Below, one piece after another: positions 61,459-64,000 of a stretch of DNA of 64,000 bases. Every line of letters begins with the position of its first letter. Positions within the stretch are counted from its first letter, which is position 1. The DNA lies in the NCBI GenBank assembly GCA_022846095.1, contig AP025583.1, positions 2,666,001-2,730,000 on the forward strand. The letters run 5' to 3'. Made by a program: the position numbers and the translations under genes. The notes beneath the pieces are model-generated. The model was not told the DNA's origin, searched no databases, and worked only from the letters and a program-made list of their open reading frames with translations. Origin of the DNA: Oscillospiraceae bacterium. Lineage in GTDB: Bacteria; Bacillota; Clostridia; Oscillospirales; Oscillospiraceae.

Positions 61459-62070
61459 CTACCCCTCCTTCAGAATCCCGTCCAGCGCCAGGTTCACCTT
61501 GAGCACGTTGACCCTGGGCTCGCCGAACAGGCCCAGGAAGCGGCCGGTGGTGTAGCGCCCGACGACGGCGCGCACCGCGTCCTCGCTCAGCTCCCGGGCC
61601 GCCGCCACCCGCGCCACCTGGTACTCGGCGGCGGCGGGCGAGATGTCGGGGTCCAGGCCGCTGCCCGAGCAGGTGACCAAATCCACGGGGATGGCGGTGC
61701 CGTCCATGGCCGGGTTGGCCGCGCGCAGCCGCTCCACCCGGCCCGCCACCGGCGCCTCCAGCTCCGCGCCCGCGGGACTCTTGTTGCTGGCCCAGGCGTA
61801 GAGGACGGGGTTGCCGTCAGCGTCGGTAAAGGTGCCGGTGTCCAGGTTCTGGATGCGGCCCCAGAAGTATTCGCCGCCGGTGAAGGACTGGCCCAGCAGG
61901 GCGGAGCCGTAGGTCTTGCCGTCCACCTCCACCACGCTGCCGTTGGCCTGCGCGGGGAACAGTATCTGGGCGGCGCCGGTGATCACAAGGGTGTAGGCCA
62001 GGCCGCAGAGCACCATAAAAAAGGCCAGCACGGTAAAGGCCCTGCCGATGATTTTGGCCGCGTTTTTCAT
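61459..62070 (-). CDS. kdpC: K+-transporting ATPase subunit KdpC
   Basis: 203 residues: one N-terminal membrane helix (FTVLAFFMVLCGLAYTLVITGAA split near 12-34) and an outer domain with YFWGRIQN (~69), the GSGLDPDISPAAAEYQ motif (~133) and the end VNVLKVNLALDGIL. KdpC is the small subunit that steadies the KdpFABC pump. I used the ATG at 62070, next to GGAGGAGGAG; the open frame upstream reaches into kdpB. Confidence 0.94.
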   Translation of the reverse strand: MKNAAKIIGRAFTVLAFFMVLCGLAYTLVITGAAQILFPAQANGSVVEVDGKTYGSALLGQSFTGGEYFWGRIQNLDTGTFTDADGNPVLYAWASNKSPAGAELEAPVAGRVERLRAANPAMDGTAIPVDLVTCSGSGLDPDISPAAAEYQVARVAAARELSEDAVRAVVGRYTTGRFLGLFGEPRVNVLKVNLALDGILKEG

Positions 62071-62092
62071 AAAAACTCCTCCTCCGCCCCGG

Positions 62093-64000
<1,908 letters not shown>

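Overview
The window looks like chromosome of a high-GC anaerobic Firmicute, most likely a gut Oscillospiraceae (Flavonifractor / Lawsonibacter / Pseudoflavonifractor-like). This placement is inference. It rests on Gram-positive traits: HPr with both His15 and Ser46, a sigma-A type promoter set, AGGAGG ribosome sites, a mraZ-rsmH-ftsL-pbp-murE division cluster with sbp and a DUF881 gene, CsoR/CopA copper control, and an HxlR-controlled nitroreductase. Most genes are strongly GC-rich at third positions. One two-gene island (21.26-23.24 kb) is clearly richer in AT.

Layout. 0-2.3 kb: the start of a PHP-family (EndoQ-like) gene, then a GntR-ABC transporter operon. 2.3-5.7 kb: a copper module, csoR and a copA whose C-terminal CopZ-like domain carries its own ribosome site. 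5.7-8.0 kb: deoD and an FAD oxidoreductase. 8.5-16.7 kb: gdhA, hxlR/nitroreductase, ackA, tmcAL, a secreted membrane-anchored protein and a rhomboid-like protein. 16.7-21.2 kb: a pyruvyl transferase/FrhB fusion, a methyltransferase and ahcY, the last two divergent from a symmetrical promoter. 21.2-23.3 kb: the unknown island with a HExxH protein. 23.3-27.8 kb: a DJ-1 protein, citrate synthase, corA with a long leader, and msrAB. 28-42.7 kb: the division and cell wall cluster on the minus strand, read from one MraZ-box promoter: mraZ, rsmH, ftsL-like, PASTA PBP, murE, mraY, ftsW, murG, murA, ftsQ, DUF881, sbp, ftsZ; murF, murD and ftsA are absent from it. 42.7-43.4 kb: a palindrome-rich spacer and a small XRE regulator. 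43.4-49.1 kb: an ATPase-E-like coiled coil, coaD, rsmD, uvrC, VanW, EcsC and HPr. 49.2-53.1 kb: mutS2 and an XRE-membrane protein. 53-64 kb: a potassium region with kdpDE, divergent trkH-trkA, a ferredoxin, an AEC transporter and a kdpB-kdpC-unknown operon.

Two patterns cut across the genes. First, a composite non-coding repeat (four long copies and two fragments) sits in the larger intergenic gaps. Second, two unrelated genes, gdhA and mutS2, each carry a second copy of their last 11-12 codons just beyond their stop codon, separated from the first copy by a short block of three or more hairpins. All nucleotide changes between the paired tails are synonymous. This is the observation I would examine first, followed by the HExxH island, the corA leader peptide and the CopZ internal start. 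No tRNA, rRNA, CRISPR array, insertion sequence or prophage gene was seen.
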